Shown: positions 26,075 through 34,374, counted from the first letter of the stretch. The stretch is 64,000 bases of DNA from UBA1351 sp965140555 (GCA_965140555.1 OZ223259.1:372001-436000), one strand, 5' to 3'. Numbers and translations are program-made. Notes: a model not told the origin generated them from the letters alone.

Positions 26075-26488
26075 TCAATTGATTTTATCAAGTGAATTAC
26101 CTTCTATTTCAACATGGTAACGATGTTCGTTATATTCAATTGAATCCTCTTCATACTTCAACTTCACTTTAACTTCTTCTCTTTTAATGTCTTCTTCGGT
26201 TTCCGGCAACGAAATGGAAACTTCAATAATTCCACCCTCTTCAATGTTAACTAAAGATTTATAATTATAAATAACAGGTAGACCACTTCCATAAATCAAG
26301 TACGTACAGTATGCTATCCCCTCTTCTTCGTAAAAATAGAACCCATCTCCTGGAAACTCCTCATAATTACTCCATTCCTTATCTACAATTGATTTCCATG
26401 TCTCTGTTTCTGTTGTAACTCTTTGATTTGAACTACTACATCCTGTTATTAATAACACTCCAAGTATTACTATTGCATATCTTCTCAT
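26075..26488 (-). CDS. Lipoprotein of unknown function
   Basis: A 137-residue protein with a lipoprotein signal (MRRYAIVILGVLLITGCSSS; lipobox ITGC), a Thr/Glu-rich linker and a soluble acidic domain: NYEEFPGDGFYFYEEEGIAYCTYLIYGSG. The similarity of the GSGLPVIYN region to the phrase GSGPKTTFSFG in the 12784-13038 protein suggests related small secreted domains. The ribosome binding site is GGGGGAAAT-like. Confidence 0.65.
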   Translation of the reverse strand: MRRYAIVILGVLLITGCSSSNQRVTTETETWKSIVDKEWSNYEEFPGDGFYFYEEEGIAYCTYLIYGSGLPVIYNYKSLVNIEEGGIIEVSISLPETEEDIKREEVKVKLKYEEDSIEYNEHRYHVEIEGNSLDKIN

Positions 26489-26530
26489 AATTTCCCCCTT
26501 GAAATATTGATTCCATAAGTATTACTATCT

Positions 26531-26607
26531 TTCCCGTGAAGTTCTCGCAGTTGCAGTCGCTTACATTTTCCTTATTCCTATGTATGATGGCAACTGTCGT
26601 GTTATAC
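26531..26607. repeat. attC-like site, left box degenerate
   Basis: GTTCTCGCAGTTGCAGTCGC with TTACATTTTCC forms a left arm. TGATGGCAACTGTCGT and GTTATAC (26601-26607) form a good right arm and box. The left outer box should be near 26533 but has mutated (GTGAAG in place of ATAAC). Total about 77 bp; it follows the methyltransferase stop by about 50 bp. Confidence 0.6.
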
Positions 26608-26656
26608 AATACACTTAATCGTCTCCCCCCATATAAATCTTAATATTCACCGTAGG

Positions 26657-27415
26657 TTATATTTTTATCGAATACACAAGTAACTGCAAGTTTCTATAGG
26701 ATGCTTCACTTCCATAATAATCTGAAAATGCTTTTACTATGTTCATTTCCCGTTGCTCAAATATATTGGATAGCTCATCGATAGAATACAGACGAGTAGG
26801 GTCACCGGCAGGAAATTCTGGTTTTTGAGCCGGATCTCCATATGGCATATCATAACCACTAAATAACATTCTTCTAGTTTGATTATCCCAATCAAATTGA
26901 GCCAATGCCAATGATTTTTCGCCTATTTCCCAATTCGTTCTTGGAAAATAATGCTCAGCATGTTCAGCATTACAAACATCCATAAAGTGTTTCCCACCTT
27001 TCTTTAAAGCACGAGAAATCACATTAAAAATTTTCAAGTTTTCTTCATCAGTTTCTAAATATCCAATAGCTCCATCCGCCAAATTTAATACCACATCAAA
27101 TTCATTTTCAAAATTTACATCACGAATATCCGATTGTATAAATTCTGCTGTTATCGAATTTTTCTTTGCGGATTTTACAGCATCATTTATGTAGTCTTTT
27201 GTAATATCAACTCCAACAACCGAAAATCCCTTTTTAGCAAAAGAAAGTGAATGTCGTCCATATCCACAAGCCAAATCTAAAATCCGCTCTTTTCCAGTTA
27301 ATTCAAGTGTATTTATAATAAACTCAACTTGATTTTCAGTATCTTCTACCCAAGATTGATTTTTAACTTCAAGATTCCATCCATACTTATACCAATCAGG
27401 ATTTTTAGCTTTCAT
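26657..27415 (-). CDS. Class I SAM-dependent methyltransferase
   Basis: A 252-residue protein. The SAM motif is ERILDLACGYGRHSLSFAKKG, followed by VVGVDITKDYI (acidic ribose-binding), FIQSDIRDVNF, EFDVVLNLADGAIGYL (motif IV) and ISRALKKGGKHFMDVCN. The N-terminal WYKYGWNLEVKNQSWVEDT and the later RLYSIDELSNIFEQ are family-typical. A very strong AGGAGG ribosome binding site is present. The methyl acceptor is unknown. Confidence 0.88.
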   Translation of the reverse strand: MKAKNPDWYKYGWNLEVKNQSWVEDTENQVEFIINTLELTGKERILDLACGYGRHSLSFAKKGFSVVGVDITKDYINDAVKSAKKNSITAEFIQSDIRDVNFENEFDVVLNLADGAIGYLETDEENLKIFNVISRALKKGGKHFMDVCNAEHAEHYFPRTNWEIGEKSLALAQFDWDNQTRRMLFSGYDMPYGDPAQKPEFPAGDPTRLYSIDELSNIFEQREMNIVKAFSDYYGSEASYRNLQLLVYSIKI

Positions 27416-27473
27416 AATGGCAACCTCCTATTATATAAACAATTTGTATATCTCATTAGATAATTATTCCTAA

Positions 27474-27527
27474 AATCGTCACCGATAATAGCACAACACT
27501 CGATAATGTGGTAACAATCTGTTATGC
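27474..27527. repeat. Hybrid of an attC half-site and a group II intron scrap
   Basis: The right side (GGTAACAATCTGTTATGC, box GTTATGC at 27521-27527) is an attC right half. The left side (CGTCACCGATAATAGCACAA onward to about 27510) is a near-identical copy, over about 35 bases, of an internal part of the group II intron at 38658-38693. It suggests an intron once inserted here and was then almost completely deleted. Confidence 0.55.
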
Positions 27528-27531
27528 GCTG

Positions 27532-27703
27532 TTATACCTGACCGTCCTTTGTTACTAAATGATTAATCCATTCATAACAACTTTGTAACTCATCATCGCT
27601 AATGGATTTCGCATTGTGTTCAAACAATACTGTATAATCAGCACTCACTCCATTCAATACCTTAAAATACTTTTCAACATCCGCCCAACCTTCATCTGGA
27701 CTT
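27532..27703 (-). pseudogene. C-terminal remnant of a sugar phosphate isomerase/epimerase
   Basis: In the frame overlapping the end of the methyltransferase, the minus strand reads GSPDEGWADVEKYFKVLNGV then ADYTVLFEHNAKSISDDELQ and stops at 27532. This reads as the last 55 or so residues of a TIM-barrel isomerase of the family seen at 6747-7541 (G-E/D-G-x-x-D-x-x-x-x-F and the final strand). No N-terminal part is present; the sequence is fused to the 3' end of the upstream gene, which marks a deletion joint between two cassettes. Confidence 0.6.
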
Positions 27704-28306
27704 CCTTAATATGTAATCAATGTATCCTTGCTTTATTCGCCTATTCTCAAAAATCCTTTCAAAGATCCTTCGTTCTTTCATAACGAATTCAAGGTCCATT
27801 AAATACTCTTCTGCTTCATCATACTCAAAATACGAGTGAATAACTGGTCCCTCCTCTATCTGACCATACTGATTCTCGCCCAAATCATCGCCTTCTCCGC
27901 AGCCAAAATCATCTACAGACAGTACATTAATAAACATAAGTCCACCTGGCTTAAGAATACGTCTCATCTCCGATATTGCAACACCAACGTCCTTCTTCTT
28001 CATATGGAAAACTGTGTTATATGAGTACACATAATCGAAAGTACAATCATCATACTCAAGCTTACACATATCTCCTTGTACAATGTTGAGATGTTGTCCT
28101 CTTTGAACTCCAAATTCAATTGCCTTCTCAACCTGCTCAGGTCTCAGATCAATTCCAACGGTCTCATATCCATAGCTATAAAAGAGGCTCAATGGTGGCA
28201 TATTCCCACCGGCACCACAATCTAAAATCCTTCTTGATTCAGTGGCTTCCATATTACAATATGCTAAAAACCTATATAACGGTGTATGTCTAAAAACACT
28301 TTCCAT
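27692..28306 (-). CDS. Class I SAM-dependent methyltransferase, 3' end altered
   Basis: The start at 28306 (MESVFRHTPLYRFLAYCN) follows AGGAGG. SRRILDCGAGGNMPPLSLFYSYG is the SAM motif, followed by TVGIDLRPEQVEKA, IVQGDMCKLEY, TFDYVYSYNTVFHM and EMRRILKPGGLMFINVL. The frame ends in YIDYILRKSR exactly where the isomerase remnant begins, so the last few residues come from the fusion. The core domain is complete, so the protein may still be active. Confidence 0.82.
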   Translation of the reverse strand: MESVFRHTPLYRFLAYCNMEATESRRILDCGAGGNMPPLSLFYSYGYETVGIDLRPEQVEKAIEFGVQRGQHLNIVQGDMCKLEYDDCTFDYVYSYNTVFHMKKKDVGVAISEMRRILKPGGLMFINVLSVDDFGCGEGDDLGENQYGQIEEGPVIHSYFEYDEAEEYLMDLEFVMKERRIFERIFENRRIKQGYIDYILRKSR

Positions 28307-28339
28307 AACTTGAATCCTCCTATCCAAAACCTAGTAATA

Positions 28340-28362
28340 TCTGTCGCTAGTTCGCTGTTAGG
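28340..28362. repeat. Right half of an attC-like site
   Basis: CTGTCGCTAGTTCGCT then GTTAGGT (28356-28362) matches the right arm and outer box of the clean sites (compare TTGCTAATTCGCTTTTAGGA near 34,880). The left arm is missing. It lies 52 bp beyond the stop of the GNAT gene at 28414. Confidence 0.6.
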
Positions 28363-28413
28363 TGCAGGAATTGACAGAAAGCCTACGAAACACTTTATAT
28401 CCATCACAATGAA

Positions 28414-28926
28414 CTAAGAGAAACATCTATAATAAAAAAATTCATGCTTCTCACCCGTAATGTGCACAAGAAGATTTCTATTATCCACAAGTTCATATCC
28501 ACACTTTTCTAAAACTACCCTAGATGCAATATTCTTTTCATCGGCTGTACCAACTATATATGATAAGTCATACTCGGTCAGTCCCCATAATGTTATTGCT
28601 TTTGCAGCTTCTGTTGCATAACCACTCCCTCTCTTATCAGGCAATAAATGATAAAATATCTCTGTTTCATGTAAATCATCATGTTCACCTAGTCCTGCCG
28701 CCCCGATAATCTCACCTGATTCCTTCTCGAACAAACCAAAACAAACAACATCAGATATAACATCCATCTTTTTATATTTACCTATATGCCACTGCAGAAA
28801 ATCTTCAGCCCGTTCCCTTTGCATTTGCCAACCTGGAACTTCAGGTATATCTAGGAGTTTTTTGAAATCCTTTAAATCTTCTTTAACAAATTTACGTATT
28901 TCAAGCCTTTTCGTTTTAATACTCAT
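28414..28926 (-). CDS. GNAT family N-acetyltransferase (RimJ/RimL type)
   Basis: A 170-residue protein opening with IKTKRLEIRKFVKEDLKDF, the RimJ/RimL-type start (T-x-R-L-x-I-R). EIFYHLLPDKRGSGYATEAAKAI is motif A (R-G-x-G-Y-A-T-E-A), and DEKNIASRVVLEKCGYELVDN is motif B. Members acetylate ribosomal protein N-termini or other amines. A GGAGGG ribosome binding site precedes the ATG. Confidence 0.9.
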   Translation of the reverse strand: MSIKTKRLEIRKFVKEDLKDFKKLLDIPEVPGWQMQRERAEDFLQWHIGKYKKMDVISDVVCFGLFEKESGEIIGAAGLGEHDDLHETEIFYHLLPDKRGSGYATEAAKAITLWGLTEYDLSYIVGTADEKNIASRVVLEKCGYELVDNRNLLVHITGEKHEFFYYRCFS

Positions 28927-28974
28927 TATATCCCTCCTATCATCAATAACTTCTCAAAACCAGTCAATTCTTTC

Positions 28975-29070
28975 ACATAACGTGTTCGTTGTTGCCGAAG
29001 TTCATTAGCTCAATCACTTCCTCCATCTACGCACTTAATCCCAATGAAATTTGACAACAACTTTTTAGGC
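28975..29070. repeat. attC-like site with enlarged loop
   Basis: ACATAAC (28975-28981), GTTCGTTGTTGCC and the distal arm GACAACAACTT with TTTAGGC (29064-29070) are complementary and box-bounded. The loop is longer than usual (96 bp in total). Confidence 0.65.
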
Positions 29071-29197
29071 GGTGGAATCAATGGAAGTTACCAATAGCCA
29101 TAAATCAAAATCTTTAGCATATAATACTCTATTTTATAGTAATCAATGATCTAGTTTACTGGCATGTTCAGCATTACAAACATCTATATTGACCATC

Positions 29198-29853
29198 TTA
29201 TACAACATCAAATTTGTCTCTTAATCCTAACTGAGCTACCACACTATTAGGAACTTGATCAATTAACTCAGCTATCAGATTCATACGCTTCTCACTTTCA
29301 TTCACATCATTAGCAGATACCGAGTACTCATATACAAGATAATTTCCATAAATATTATATATCTTATCACTTGACTCAATTAAGGGCATTGCAAAACTAA
29401 TGTAATCAGACAATTCAATATTCTTAAAAATAATATCTACCGTTAATTTAAAGATAGCTTCTTCTTCAATCCTAGCATTTTCGTTCAAGTGGCTTCTCCA
29501 AAAACAAGTAAACTTAAATTCTTTGTGAAGATGAAGCACATAAATAACACAAAACCCAATATTATTGATAACAAAGGACCACCTATTAAGACTCTATTAA
29601 ACACATTAAAACTATTACTATCGTTGCTATCAGGGATACATGATACTACTCCACCCCATAAAGCAGGATTCCGCTCCAATGAAAGTCTCACTCGCTTGTT
29701 CTCACCAGATGCTTCCCACCTAAATGGACCCGCTACTAGAAAATTGAAATGCCATCCATGAGATAACGATACTAGGAGGTGACCTAGCTCATGAACAAGA
29801 CTAGCAACAAATACACCAATTACACTATATACTAATAAATATAATATATCCAT
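29198..29853 (-). pseudogene. Site-2-protease-like (M50) gene, frameshifted and internally deleted
   Basis: The 5' part (29853 to about 29500) encodes a hydrophobic N-terminus with VASLVHELGHLLVSLSHGWHF, the HExxH zinc motif of M50 intramembrane proteases, and a second hydrophobic segment (GGPLLSIILGFVLFMCFIF). The 3' part (29539-29198) continues in another frame with a soluble domain (RIEEEAIFKLTVDIIFKNIEL). The two frames overlap by about 50 bases. The usual middle part of such proteins (more transmembrane helices) is absent, so at least one deletion plus a frame change has occurred. Confidence 0.65.
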
Positions 29854-29892
29854 AGAATACCTCGCACTTCCTTCATAAAATTGAATGTATTA

Positions 29893-29964
29893 TATAAAGT
29901 TAAGTGAATTGACGGCGTGGACATCTTCTGATTAAAAGACCATGTCGTTAATTCACTGTTAGGC
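29893..29964. repeat. attC-like site, left box degenerate
   Basis: GTTAAGTGAATTGACGGCG and GGACATCTTC on the left pair with CATGTCGTTAATTCACT and GTTAGGC (29958-29964) on the right. The inner arms (GTGAATTGACG and CGTTAATTCAC) are nearly fully complementary. The left outer box reads ATAAAG instead of ATAACG. Confidence 0.75.
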
Positions 29965-29993
29965 AAAAGAATATCCGGAAGCTTAAGATAAAC

Positions 29994-30386
29994 TTAATCG
30001 CAACCACAACTGATTGCTTTTCTGTCTTTCCCATCTTCACCCTCCGTTGGGTATCCATCCCTTTTCCACCAATCAAGCCCTCCAAGCAATTCCTTAACAT
30101 TATATCCAAGCCTTGATAGGTTCAAAGCACCCTTAGTAGATGCATTACATCCAATACCATCGCAATATGTCACGTACAACTTCGTCTTATCAAGATTTCT
30201 AGTTGATTCCTCATTCATAGTTCTATGTGGTAAACTTAATGCTGATGGAATGTGCTCTCTCTCATATGCTTCTAAAGAACGTGCATCAATAACTACAACT
30301 TCATCTTTATTAATTATCATCTGATTCAAGTCCCAAGAATCGGTCTCAAACTTAAGCTTCGCTTCATAAAATTCAATCTGTTTCAT
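29994..30386 (-). CDS. Rhodanese-domain sulfurtransferase
   Basis: The start at 30386 (MKQIEFYEAKLKFETD) follows AAGGAGG. VVIDARSLEAYEREHIPSAL is the rhodanese entry motif, VTYCDGIGCNASTKGALNL contains the active-site cysteine loop (C-D-G-I-G-C), and LGYNVKELLGGLDWWKRDGYP is the typical end. The C-terminus adds SCGCD, a cysteine-rich tail. Transfer of sulfane sulfur or a persulfide-sensing role is expected. It is a complete single-domain protein of 130 residues. Confidence 0.88.
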   Translation of the reverse strand: MKQIEFYEAKLKFETDSWDLNQMIINKDEVVVIDARSLEAYEREHIPSALSLPHRTMNEESTRNLDKTKLYVTYCDGIGCNASTKGALNLSRLGYNVKELLGGLDWWKRDGYPTEGEDGKDRKAISCGCD

Positions 30387-30531
30387 ATAAACCTCCTTCA
30401 ATCAATCACAATGTATTAATCTGAATGTTTCCTTTGAATAGTTGGACGTAGTATATGTTGCCTGCTTTAGACAATTCAATTATTTTCCAATAAATGTAAC
30501 TCGCTAAATTTCTCTTTTATCAAACCAAGAA

Positions 30532-31206
30532 TCAATACACTCGTGTTTTCGACAAAACAATTGATTTCTTCTTCCGTAAAAAATATGTAATCATTTCGTC
30601 CGTGTCACCTAAATAGCTTGTAATCTCCTTAAGCTTACGTACTATAGCACCTTCCGGCAGATAATCAATATAGTCTGGATATGATTTAACATTCTTTAAA
30701 ACAGTATTGTACATAGACCCAGGATTATCTCTTAAATACTTCACTTCTTGACTAGTAATATCTCCAAAGATATTTTGCCTACCAAAAACATTCTTAATTG
30801 TGTCAAAATTATGTGGCAATCCTTCAACTTTTGAAAATAGATCCGGGTAACCATTCAACCTATCATAAATCGCCAAAACATGATCTTTATCCCTGACAAA
30901 CCTTTGAAACTCAACATCAACGATAAGGTGTGCATAGTAGCCAAATAAAAAAGATAACTCATCATAATCCAGATTCAGCTTCCGCCCAAAGTATTTATCA
31001 TAAAATCCTTCGTAATCCGCAGAAAGTTTACTACTCCCATTCATCCAATGTGTTACTTCTCTTGGTGGTGTATAAACAGTCCAATCCTCATTCTCTACAT
31101 TGCAATCAGGTGCGATATTTCCAACACTGAATCCAATTTCATCTAACTCAATACCAATATTAAATAGCTTATCAACAACCATCATATGCATAACCCAAGT
31201 AGCCAT
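30532..31206 (-). CDS. Zinc-dependent phospholipase C-like hydrolase
   Basis: A 224-residue protein that starts MATWVMHMMVVDKLFN (histidine near the N-terminus) and continues with FSVGNIAPDCNV, REVTHWMNG (histidine) and FLFGYYAHLIVDVEFQRFV (H-x-x-x-D). This histidine/aspartate pattern is that of the zinc-dependent phospholipase C/HD-like cassette proteins annotated in Firmicutes. It is probably a metal-dependent phosphoester hydrolase. No signal peptide is present, so a cytoplasmic role is likely. No cassette-end site is clear between this gene and the rhodanese gene. Confidence 0.72.
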   Translation of the reverse strand: MATWVMHMMVVDKLFNIGIELDEIGFSVGNIAPDCNVENEDWTVYTPPREVTHWMNGSSKLSADYEGFYDKYFGRKLNLDYDELSFLFGYYAHLIVDVEFQRFVRDKDHVLAIYDRLNGYPDLFSKVEGLPHNFDTIKNVFGRQNIFGDITSQEVKYLRDNPGSMYNTVLKNVKSYPDYIDYLPEGAIVRKLKEITSYLGDTDEMITYFLRKKKSIVLSKTRVY

Positions 31207-31282
31207 AATTAACCTCGTAAAACTCCATCTTTATTCCATATTCCACTTCTTGATCAATTGACCGAACCGAAACATATATTAC

Positions 31283-31357
31283 GTCTAACGTTCTGTGAAT
31301 TGACGACGTGTGGCTTCCTTCCAATTCCTGCCCCATATCGCCCATTCACTGTTGAAC
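31283..31357. repeat. attC-like site interrupted at its outer right box
   Basis: GTCTAAC (31283-31289), GTTCTGTGAATTGACGACG and TGGCTTCC on the left pair with CATATCGCCCATTCACT on the right. The outer box begins GTT (31351-31353), but the following bases GAACTAAATCGC belong to the inserted element. A separate GTTAGGC lies at 33706-33712, on the far side of that element. Confidence 0.75.
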
Positions 31358-31473
31358 TAAATCGCTACGCGATAGCTTTTTAACCGTTACTTCTGATTAC
31401 CTTGTATCTTTATCCCAATCCTTTCATGTAAACTAAAAAATGTCACTATTTTTAGTTTTGAAAGGAGTTTTTT

Positions 31474-32322
31474 ATGTATCAATCTTATGTTTCATTATTC
31501 ACTACAGAATTAGAGCTTCGTGGTTACAGCCCTAGAACTGTTCATTCCTACTCTCGTTATCTTCACAAATTTCTTTTGTTTACAGACAAGTCTGTATCGG
31601 ATATTTCTGAAGATGACCTGCGTCTTTATCTTCATTCACTTATCGCCAGGAAGTTGTCTACTTCTTATATCAACAGCGTTTATTCTTCTTCTCAATTATT
31701 CTTCATGCATATTCTTAAACGTCCTCTTAACATGCAGCATGTCCCTCGGGTTAAGAATTCTAAAAAGTTGCCCTCAGTTTTATCGCCTTCTGAAGTTTCA
31801 TCCGTCATTGATGTTACCTCAAATGTTAAACACAAGGCCATTTTAATGACTGCTTATTCTTCCGGACTTAGAGTTAGTGAAGTTCTCTCTCTTAAAGTCT
31901 CTGATATCGATTCTAAGAACATGCAGATTCATGTCCGTTCCGGTAAAGGTGACAAAGATCGTTATACTTTGCTCTCTCAGAAGACACTTTTGTTTCTTAG
32001 ACAATATTTCAAGGTCTACCGTCCAAATGACTGGTTGTTTTATTCTGCAAGAGATAAGTCCAGACAACTTACAACCAGAACTGCTCAAAAAGTCTTTAAA
32101 GATTCCTTGGCCAAAACAGGTGTTATCAAACCAGTTACTTTCCATTCCTTGCGGACTTCTTTTGCTACCCATCTTCTCATACAAGGCACCGATTTGTTTA
32201 CGATCAAAACATTACTCGGTCACAAAAATATCCAGACCACTATGGTTTATCTTCATCTTGCTCCTACGAAAGTTCTTACAGTTTCAAGTCCTTATGATTT
32301 GGAGGTCAATAAAGATGAATAA
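31474..32322 (+). CDS. Tyrosine recombinase accessory to the IS91-like element
   Basis: A 282-residue integrase with an N-terminal SAM-like domain (FTTELELRGYSPRTVHSYSR) and a full catalytic set: arginine in SSGLRVSEVLSL, lysine in RSGKGDKDRY, HxxR in TFHSLRTSFATHLL, histidine in LLGHKNIQTT and the nucleophile in MVYLHLAP. It has no IntI-type insertion between the lysine and HxxR motifs. Its stop overlaps the transposase start (ATGAATAA), so they form one operon. Recombinases of this type are known companions of some IS91-family elements. A GAAAGGAG ribosome binding site precedes the ATG. Confidence 0.9.
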   Translation: MYQSYVSLFTTELELRGYSPRTVHSYSRYLHKFLLFTDKSVSDISEDDLRLYLHSLIARKLSTSYINSVYSSSQLFFMHILKRPLNMQHVPRVKNSKKLPSVLSPSEVSSVIDVTSNVKHKAILMTAYSSGLRVSEVLSLKVSDIDSKNMQIHVRSGKGDKDRYTLLSQKTLLFLRQYFKVYRPNDWLFYSARDKSRQLTTRTAQKVFKDSLAKTGVIKPVTFHSLRTSFATHLLIQGTDLFTIKTLLGHKNIQTTMVYLHLAPTKVLTVSSPYDLEVNKDE

Positions 32323-33454
32323 AATTCAATCCGTTTTATCCTATCATGCTATGGATTACATACAGTCTCACCATACATCTTTCCAGCAAGTAAAGGCCAT
32401 TAATGCTATCTCTTCTTGCAGAACACCTAATCTTGGTTCTCATTCCTTATCTTGTGAATGTGGTCACAAAAAGATTGTTTCCAACTCCTGTTCTAATAGG
32501 CACTGTCCTACTTGTGGTGGTTTTTCCAAAGAACTCTGGGTTCAGAAACAACAGGAGTCTTTGCTTCCATCTCACTATTTCCATTTGGTCTTCACTGTTC
32601 CTAAGTCTTTGAGAGAACTTATTTATTTCAATCAAAAACTACTATACAACCTGATGTATGATGCTGCTTCTAAAACACTTATTGATCTATCCAATAACAA
32701 ACTTGGTGTGACCCCTGGCTTTACTTTAGTTCTTCATACTTGGAGTCAGACTTTGATGTACCACCCACATTTGCATTGTATCTTTGTCGGTGGCGGATTA
32801 TCAAAAGATCAGTCACATTTCAAGTCCTTTAAAAAGAAGTTCTTTATCCATGTGAAGATCTTATCCGCTGTGTTTAAAGGTAAGTTCTTAGAAGGACTTA
32901 AGAAGCTTTTTTTGAATGGTGATTTCCCGACCGCCTCACAAACAAGCAACCTTAGTTCTTCTGATACGTTTCAGTCTTTTCTTGACTCTTTATATAAAAA
33001 AGACTGGATCGTCTTTTCTAAAGCTACTTTTAAATGTGCTGACCATGTCATCAAATATCTTGGTCGTTATACACATCGTGTTGCCATTTCTGATTTCAGG
33101 ATTAAATCCACCTCTAATAACGAGGTTTCCTTTTCTTACCATGACAACAAAGACGGTGGTAAACAGAAGATAATGACACTTTCTTACGATGAATTCATGC
33201 GTCGTTTTCTCCTACATATTTTACCACATAAGTTTGTTAAAATCCGTCATTACGGTTTTCTTTCCAACCGTTTTCGCTCTTCAAAGGTGGCTCTTTGCAG
33301 AAAACTTATTGCAAGGCAAAGGGGCGTGGTATTAATCACCATTCCATCACTTAGCAAACTTGAACTGTTAGAAAAACTAATTGGTAAAGAAAAACTTTGT
33401 TGTCCTGAATGTGGCAGATACTATATTTATAATCATGACGTTAATCTTAATTAG
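32315..33454 (+). CDS. IS91-family (HUH) transposase
   Basis: The start at 32315 follows GGAGG and overlaps the recombinase stop. The 379-residue protein opens with a zinc-binding N-terminus (SLSCECGHKKIVSNSCSNRH then CPTCGG), then HYFHLVFTVPKSLRE, the metal-binding HUH motif YHPHLHCIFVGGGL, and the catalytic-tyrosine region VIKYLGRYTHRVAIS. A closing CPECGRYYIY adds two more cysteines. This is complete for the family, which moves by rolling-circle transposition. The gene appears intact. Confidence 0.93.
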   Translation: MNKIQSVLSYHAMDYIQSHHTSFQQVKAINAISSCRTPNLGSHSLSCECGHKKIVSNSCSNRHCPTCGGFSKELWVQKQQESLLPSHYFHLVFTVPKSLRELIYFNQKLLYNLMYDAASKTLIDLSNNKLGVTPGFTLVLHTWSQTLMYHPHLHCIFVGGGLSKDQSHFKSFKKKFFIHVKILSAVFKGKFLEGLKKLFLNGDFPTASQTSNLSSSDTFQSFLDSLYKKDWIVFSKATFKCADHVIKYLGRYTHRVAISDFRIKSTSNNEVSFSYHDNKDGGKQKIMTLSYDEFMRRFLLHILPHKFVKIRHYGFLSNRFRSSKVALCRKLIARQRGVVLITIPSLSKLELLEKLIGKEKLCCPECGRYYIYNHDVNLN

Positions 33455-33842
33455 GTGATCAACTAATTTTAAAGCCTCTTTTTTCTCGCCCCTTTGTTGG
33501 GGAAGGGGAAGCTATGTCCTTCTTTGTGATTTTCGGATTATTTAACCAATGATTCATCTTGTTTATGTGAAAAACTTTTATTTTGCAACTGGTTAGCTTA
33601 CATACTTTTCCCTAGAGTCGCGACTTCGTTCAACAAGATATATTAGATAACTCACCCTGTCCTTGGATAGGGTGTTTTTTTGAGTCATCGGATATATCTA
33701 TAATAGTTAGGCGATGGATAACATGGAAACAGCCTGTACCTATTATAATAATCGTTATAATTCTATATTATCCCAAACTCCCCTGCTTTTTTATGTCTAT
33801 TAAATCAACATAATAAATTGGATAAAATAAGCCAAAGGCTTA
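33455..33842. other. 3' region of the IS91-like element and cassette start, no gene seen
   Basis: After the transposase stop there are about 250 bases of element DNA with short inverted sequence (CCCCTTTGTTGGGGAAGGGG at 33490-33509) and a terminator at 33653. From about 33709 the cassette resumes (AGGCGATGG) and runs gene-free to the end of the RsgA-like frame at 33843. Confidence 0.5.
33653..33681 (+). terminator. Rho-independent terminator at the right end of the IS91-like element
   Basis: CACCCT and AGGGTG form a hairpin around GTCCTTGGAT, followed by a run of seven T on the plus strand. It would stop element transcription before it invades the array. Confidence 0.8.
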
Positions 33843-34130
33843 CTAAGGCTTTTGAAAAAGTTTCTTTTGTTTCATGTAATCGATAGCTTTCGTTTTATTC
33901 TTTTGCTCAGAAACATACTCCGCTTCGTGTTTAAATCTATAGTAATTATTAAACCTTTCAGTCGAGAGATTACCTTCAGAAACTGCCATTTTAACTGCAC
34001 AGTCAGACTCATTTGTATGAGTACAGTCAGAAAACTTACATCTCATAGATAGTTCAAATATGTCTTCAAATCCATCATAAACTTTTTCTTGAGAGTCTAT
34101 TATATCGGATATGCTCTTATTATATTTCAT
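33843..34130 (-). CDS. Stand-alone RsgA (YjeQ) C-terminal zinc domain
   Basis: The start at 34130 (MKYNKSISDIIDSQ) follows GGAG. The 95-residue product matches only the end of the GTPase RsgA: YDGFEDIFELSMRCKFSDCTHTNESDCAV (the C-x4-C-x-H-x5-C zinc site) and the C-terminal helix FNNYYRFKHEAEYVSEQKNK. The OB fold and circularly permuted GTPase domain are missing. A proper ribosome binding site and start stand before the fragment, so it may be translated as a free zinc domain rather than being silent debris. Its cassette-end site is displaced by the IS91-like insertion. Confidence 0.75.
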   Translation of the reverse strand: MKYNKSISDIIDSQEKVYDGFEDIFELSMRCKFSDCTHTNESDCAVKMAVSEGNLSTERFNNYYRFKHEAEYVSEQKNKTKAIDYMKQKKLFQKP

Positions 34131-34249
34131 TATCATTACTCCTTTTTATCATACTAATAGCATATTTATCTTTATTGGATGTTATCTTTTAAATATAAAA
34201 TCAAATGTTACTATATGCTCGTGTTGTTTACTAAATAGTATTATCTATA

Positions 34250-34323
34250 ACCTAACGGTCCCGCAGTTCCCGACGTGTGCATCTTCCGCTTTCCTTCGCA
34301 TGTTGGGAACTGGCGTGTTAGGT
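34250..34323. repeat. attC-like site, well formed
   Basis: ACCTAAC (34250-34256) and GTTAGGT (34317-34323) are perfect boxes. The inner arms CAGTTCCCGACGTG and CATGTTGGGAACTG pair with two wobble or mismatched positions around a loop of about 20 bases. Total 74 bp. It lies 52 bp after the stop of the 34375-34743 gene. Confidence 0.88.
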
Positions 34324-34374
34324 GCTGTAATTACTTGACCCTAGCCGGACACCTCTAAACGTATACCACACAAT

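Larger units (their letters stand above)
31354..33708 (+). mobile_element. IS91-like element with an accessory tyrosine recombinase
   Basis: About 2.35 kb carrying a tyrosine recombinase and an overlapping IS91-family transposase, both on the plus strand against the minus-strand cassettes. The left end has a short hairpin (ATCGCTACGCGAT at 31361-31373). The right boundary is inferred from the reappearance of an attC box (GTTAGGC at 33706). The rolling-circle family usually lacks terminal inverted repeats and target duplications, and none is clear here except the GTT at both joints. The boundaries are therefore approximate. Confidence 0.75.
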
